The position numbers and the translations under genes are program-made. A DNA stretch of 7,121 nt from an uncultured Flavobacteriia bacterium (lineage in GTDB: Bacteria > Bacteroidota > Bacteroidia > Flavobacteriales_D > Crocinitomicaceae). Of the stretch, positions 4,477 through 7,121 are shown piece after piece. The stretch is taken from contig CAIYQV010000048.1 of the NCBI GenBank assembly GCA_903928365.1, positions 1 to 7,121 on the forward strand, read 5' to 3'. The notes below the pieces were generated by a model. That model was not told the DNA's origin, did not search any database, and saw only the letters and a list, made by a program, of their open reading frames with translations. The stretch's first letter is position 1, and every line of letters starts with the position of its first letter.

Positions 4477-5325
4477 ATGAATCAGACAATTTATCAAGAC
4501 GAAAGTAAAAACGCCATTCGGTTTTCAGAGTTCAACAAACTAGAAGCTGAAACACCTTTCACTGGTTTGGGTATCAAATATGTCGCATCAGGTGAAGAAA
4601 CCTATTTCGCCAATGATAAAAAATTTACGGTTAAAGAGGGTGAATACCTAATTGGAAACGATTTCACATCTTCAATTGTTAAAATAGATCACGAGAAACC
4701 AGTTCAAGGCCTTTGCATTGATGTTTCTTCTGAAATCATTTCTGAAGTTGCCGACTATTATGATTTGAACGGTTTAGACCTCACGGAATTTTTGCTCTCC
4801 GATCAGTTTTTTGTGAATCGCTACAATATCAAAAACACCACCTTGGGTTATTCATTGGTTGAAATTAATGAATCGATCAAAACAAGAAATCACGATATGC
4901 AGTTTTTACAGGAAGAACTGTTCTACTCATTAGCAGAATCCATAATCAATGACCAGCGCTTTATTTTCAATCATTTGAATAAAATGGATTTTATAAAAGT
5001 AAATACCAATAAAGAGGTTTTTCGTTTATTACTTAAAGCAAAGGAACTGCTTGATCTGCAAGCAATGAAAAACTTGTCGTTGGAAGAAATCAGTTCAGCG
5101 GCTGGTATATCAAAATATCATTTCATTCGCCTTTTTAAGAACGTTTTTGGAATTTCCCCTTATCAATATCAAATCCGGAGAAGATTAGAGAATGCGAAAC
5201 TCGAAATACTAAAAGGTGTTTCTATTCTTGATACTGCTTTTGCATATGGCTATGCCGATTTGGCTTCTTTCTCTAAAGCATTCAAACAAGCGTTTGGGCA
5301 ATCACCAAGTCAAATTATTAAATAA
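4477..5325 (+). CDS. AraC-family transcriptional regulator
   Basis: A 282-residue DNA-binding regulator. The C-terminal ~100 residues carry the two helix-turn-helix motifs of the family: the first at SLEEISSAAGISKYHFIRLF (201-220), the second within the AraC signature at 241-280, with ILDTAFAYGYADLASFSKAF and the closing FGQSPSQI. The N-terminal ~180 residues would be the sensing or dimerisation part; residues 31-75 look like short strands, as in cupin-like sensing domains, but no ligand can be named. ATG 4477 is chosen: the frame stays open to a GTG at 4414, but that lies inside site D and its product would begin with a stem-encoded peptide. Only 18 bases separate the right core of site D from the start, so any promoter must overlap site D or lie further upstream. 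It is on the same strand as the next gene, which it may control. Confidence 0.9.
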   Translation: MNQTIYQDESKNAIRFSEFNKLEAETPFTGLGIKYVASGEETYFANDKKFTVKEGEYLIGNDFTSSIVKIDHEKPVQGLCIDVSSEIISEVADYYDLNGLDLTEFLLSDQFFVNRYNIKNTTLGYSLVEINESIKTRNHDMQFLQEELFYSLAESIINDQRFIFNHLNKMDFIKVNTNKEVFRLLLKAKELLDLQAMKNLSLEEISSAAGISKYHFIRLFKNVFGISPYQYQIRRRLENAKLEILKGVSILDTAFAYGYADLASFSKAFKQAFGQSPSQIIK

Positions 5326-5382
5326 GCAATTTACGACAAGAGGAAGTTCCTGAAAAAGTTTTTTTTTGTCTCAAAAAAAGTC
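5326..5382 (+). promoter_or_regulatory. spacer with T7/A7 inverted tract before the hydrolase gene
   Basis: T-run 5361-5367, GTCTC 5368-5372 and A-run 5373-5379 form a small A/T-only hairpin ending three bases before the ATG at 5383. There is no Shine-Dalgarno sequence, which is usual in Bacteroidota, and no clear -33/-7 promoter. The hairpin lacks a GC-rich stem, so it is not a convincing terminator; the AraC gene and the next gene may be co-transcribed. The homopolymers could make the spacer length variable. Confidence 0.3.
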
Positions 5383-7121
5383 ATGATTCGATTAATATCT
5401 CTTTGTTTTCTATTCTTTATTAGTGTTAATGGGTATTCCCAACTTCAGCGCAAAGCCCTTCTAGGTACTCGAATTGAATATGTTACTGAAAATGGGAATT
5501 CCGGCTGTAAGGTCGTGCAAGTTGTTCGTGGAACGAGTGTGGAACTGAAGCTTCAAGAAAAGGATCTCATAACCAAAATTGGTAATCAGAGTTTTAGCTC
5601 TGCAGATGAATTCATTAAACAATTTCTAACCTACGAACCGGGCAAAGAAGTTCAAGTTTCAGTGCTTCGTGGAAAAAAGAAACTCACGCTCAAAGCAAAA
5701 GTCGTTGCTCGTCCCTACGAAACAGATGATAATGCCACCGTCATTTACGATGAAGCGAATTACAAAGGTGGACAGCTTCGGGTGATCATCAACAAACCGT
5801 TTAAGGAGAATAAAATGCCTGCCATGCTCTTTATTCCTGGATATACTTGCAGTAGCATCGATGAACTGACTAGTGATCATCCCTACAAACGCATTGTGGA
5901 CGCCTATGTTGATGCAGGTTACGTAACCCTTCGTGTTGAAAAAAGTGGCTTGGGAGATAGCAAAAATACGCCACCTTGTGAGTCGTGCGATTTATTGGAT
6001 GAGATTGAAAATTTTGAAGTCGGATTGAAAAAATTGAAGTCCTTACCCTACGTCGATACCAACCAAATCATCATCGTTGGGCATTCCATGGGTGGAATTA
6101 TTGCACCAGCTATTTGCGCTAAACATCAAGTTGCTGGGGTTGTGGTGTATGGAACAACAGCAAAATCGTGGTTTGAATATCAGATTGAAATGTACCGCGT
6201 TCAAAATGCGTTGGCAGGGATGAATCCCATCGAAGTAGAGCAATCTGTGATTGAGCAATACGATTTGAATTACCGATACTTTGTAAAAAAAGAGCGATTA
6301 GAAGACATTGCCAAAGATCCCAAAGCTGATAGTGTTTTGCGAACGAGTTGGGAATACGACGGCAATGGTAAAATCTACTCCAGAAATGCTGAATATTGGA
6401 GACAAATTCAAGACTATCCTCACCTCGAAAACTGGAAAAATACCAAGGCAAAAGTGTTGGTTCAATTTGGTGAGTCCGATTTTCAAGCCTTTTCAAGAGC
6501 TGATCACCAGCAAATTGTGAATACAGTCAATTATTTCAATCCGGGGAATGCCAATTTGATGACGTATCCTTCAACGGATCATTTTTTCGCGAAGTCGGGA
6601 ACGATGCAAGAAGCCTACAACAAATTCGCAAACGGTCAAATTCAGCAATTGTTCGATGACTACAACCATGAGGTCGGAAAATCCTCGGTGAAATGGAGCA
6701 ATGAAATTCTATCAAAAAAGGATGAAGTTAAACTTCCTGAAAAAGGTTGGAAAAAACTGAATACCGAGCGCTATCCAGGGAAGCAAGATGACATCACGTT
6801 TATCAATGAAAATGAAGGGTGGTATGTCAATGGATACGGAAGCATTTACCATACAAAAAATGGCGGCGAATCATGGGAAAAACAACTAGAAAAGAAAGGA
6901 ACCTTTTTCCGTTGTATTGCATTTGTAGATAGTTTAAGCGGTTTTGCAGGAACCGTCGGGACAGACTATTTTCCAAACGTAACAGATACCATTCCACTCT
7001 ATGGAACAACCGATGGCGGTAAAACGTGGACACCTGTGAAGTACTCCGGACCTTATGTAAAGGGATTGTGTGCGATTGATATCGTTAAGGAACAATACAT
7101 CAATCACGGAAAGACGGATTA
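5383..7121 (+). CDS. exported PDZ / alpha-beta hydrolase protein with Ycf48/BNR-like C-terminal repeats (partial)
   Basis: An open frame of 579 codons that runs off the window end; the C-terminus is missing. Residues 1-19 are a signal peptide (cleavage expected after GYS). Residues ~25-108 form a PDZ domain (QEKDLITKIGNQSF at 58-71, EPGKEVQVSVLRGKK at 85-99). Residues ~115-430 are an alpha/beta hydrolase: oxyanion region FIPGYTC (150-156), nucleophile elbow GHSMGG with Ser235, likely acid Asp366 in FGESDF, and His400 in STDHFF. The full triad suggests an active esterase, peptidase or acylase; the substrate is unknown. From ~455 a beta-propeller-like segment begins, with NENEGWYVNGYGSIYHTKNG (475-494) and GTTDGGKTWT (541-550), the 'T.DGG.TW' pattern of BNR/Ycf48-type repeats. 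It should act in the periplasm or at the cell surface; a T9SS tail may follow beyond the window. It lies 57 bases downstream of the AraC gene, same strand. Confidence 0.85.
   Translation, partial: MIRLISLCFLFFISVNGYSQLQRKALLGTRIEYVTENGNSGCKVVQVVRGTSVELKLQEKDLITKIGNQSFSSADEFIKQFLTYEPGKEVQVSVLRGKKKLTLKAKVVARPYETDDNATVIYDEANYKGGQLRVIINKPFKENKMPAMLFIPGYTCSSIDELTSDHPYKRIVDAYVDAGYVTLRVEKSGLGDSKNTPPCESCDLLDEIENFEVGLKKLKSLPYVDTNQIIIVGHSMGGIIAPAICAKHQVAGVVVYGTTAKSWFEYQIEMYRVQNALAGMNPIEVEQSVIEQYDLNYRYFVKKERLEDIAKDPKADSVLRTSWEYDGNGKIYSRNAEYWRQIQDYPHLENWKNTKAKVLVQFGESDFQAFSRADHQQIVNTVNYFNPGNANLMTYPSTDHFFAKSGTMQEAYNKFANGQIQQLFDDYNHEVGKSSVKWSNEILSKKDEVKLPEKGWKKLNTERYPGKQDDITFINENEGWYVNGYGSIYHTKNGGESWEKQLEKKGTFFRCIAFVDSLSGFAGTVGTDYFPNVTDTIPLYGTTDGGKTWTPVKYSGPYVKGLCAIDIVKEQYINHGKTD

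Noticed and set aside
6119..6496. 125-codon open frame on the minus strand
   Set aside because: It lies opposite the continuous + strand hydrolase frame that carries GHSMGG and the acid and histidine residues.

Overview
The window most likely comes from a Bacteroidota genome, probably Flavobacteriia-like. The evidence is a C-terminal type IX secretion (T9SS) sorting domain on the first gene, start regions without Shine-Dalgarno sequences, and AT-rich spacers. All six supported genes lie on the + strand.

Layout. Bases 1-231 hold no gene, only short inverted repeats and a TTCTCA-type simple repeat. Bases 232-313 hold a weak hairpin that could be a degenerate attC or an attI-like entry site. 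From about 307 to 4458 there is a tandem array of four single-gene units: (1) a large T9SS-exported SGNH/sialate O-acetylesterase-like protein carrying an inserted DGWNG-type domain; (2) a membrane-anchored beta-rich protein of unknown function; (3) a lipoprotein of unknown function; (4) a GNAT acetyltransferase. Each gene is followed by a long imperfect hairpin that opens with CTAAC just after the gene and closes with AAACGTTAG just before the next. This is the arrangement of integron gene cassettes with attC sites. The bases next to GTTAG at the start of each unit match, as reverse complement, those next to CTAAC at the end of the same unit (9, 10, 9 and 10 bp for units 1-4). The two sides of a hairpin need not match beyond CTAAC/GTTAG. 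This is the signature expected when units move as circles cut at G^TT. The outer bases deviate from the classical RYYYAAC/GTTRRRY consensus and no integrase gene lies in the window, so I call it an integron-like cassette array, possibly a Bacteroidota-specific variant.

Downstream of the last site (4450-4458), only 18 bases separate it from an AraC-family regulator (4477-5325). After a 57-base gap comes a large exported protein (5383 to beyond the window end) with an unusual PDZ, alpha/beta hydrolase and Ycf48/BNR-like repeat layout. No matching right-hand end for a fifth unit is visible, so the array probably ends at 4450 and these two genes are resident chromosomal genes.

The four cassette genes do not form an obvious pathway. 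Three of the four products enter the cell envelope or are exported, and the fourth is a typical accessory acetyltransferase. The AraC regulator and the hydrolase may be co-expressed, but nothing in the sequence proves it.
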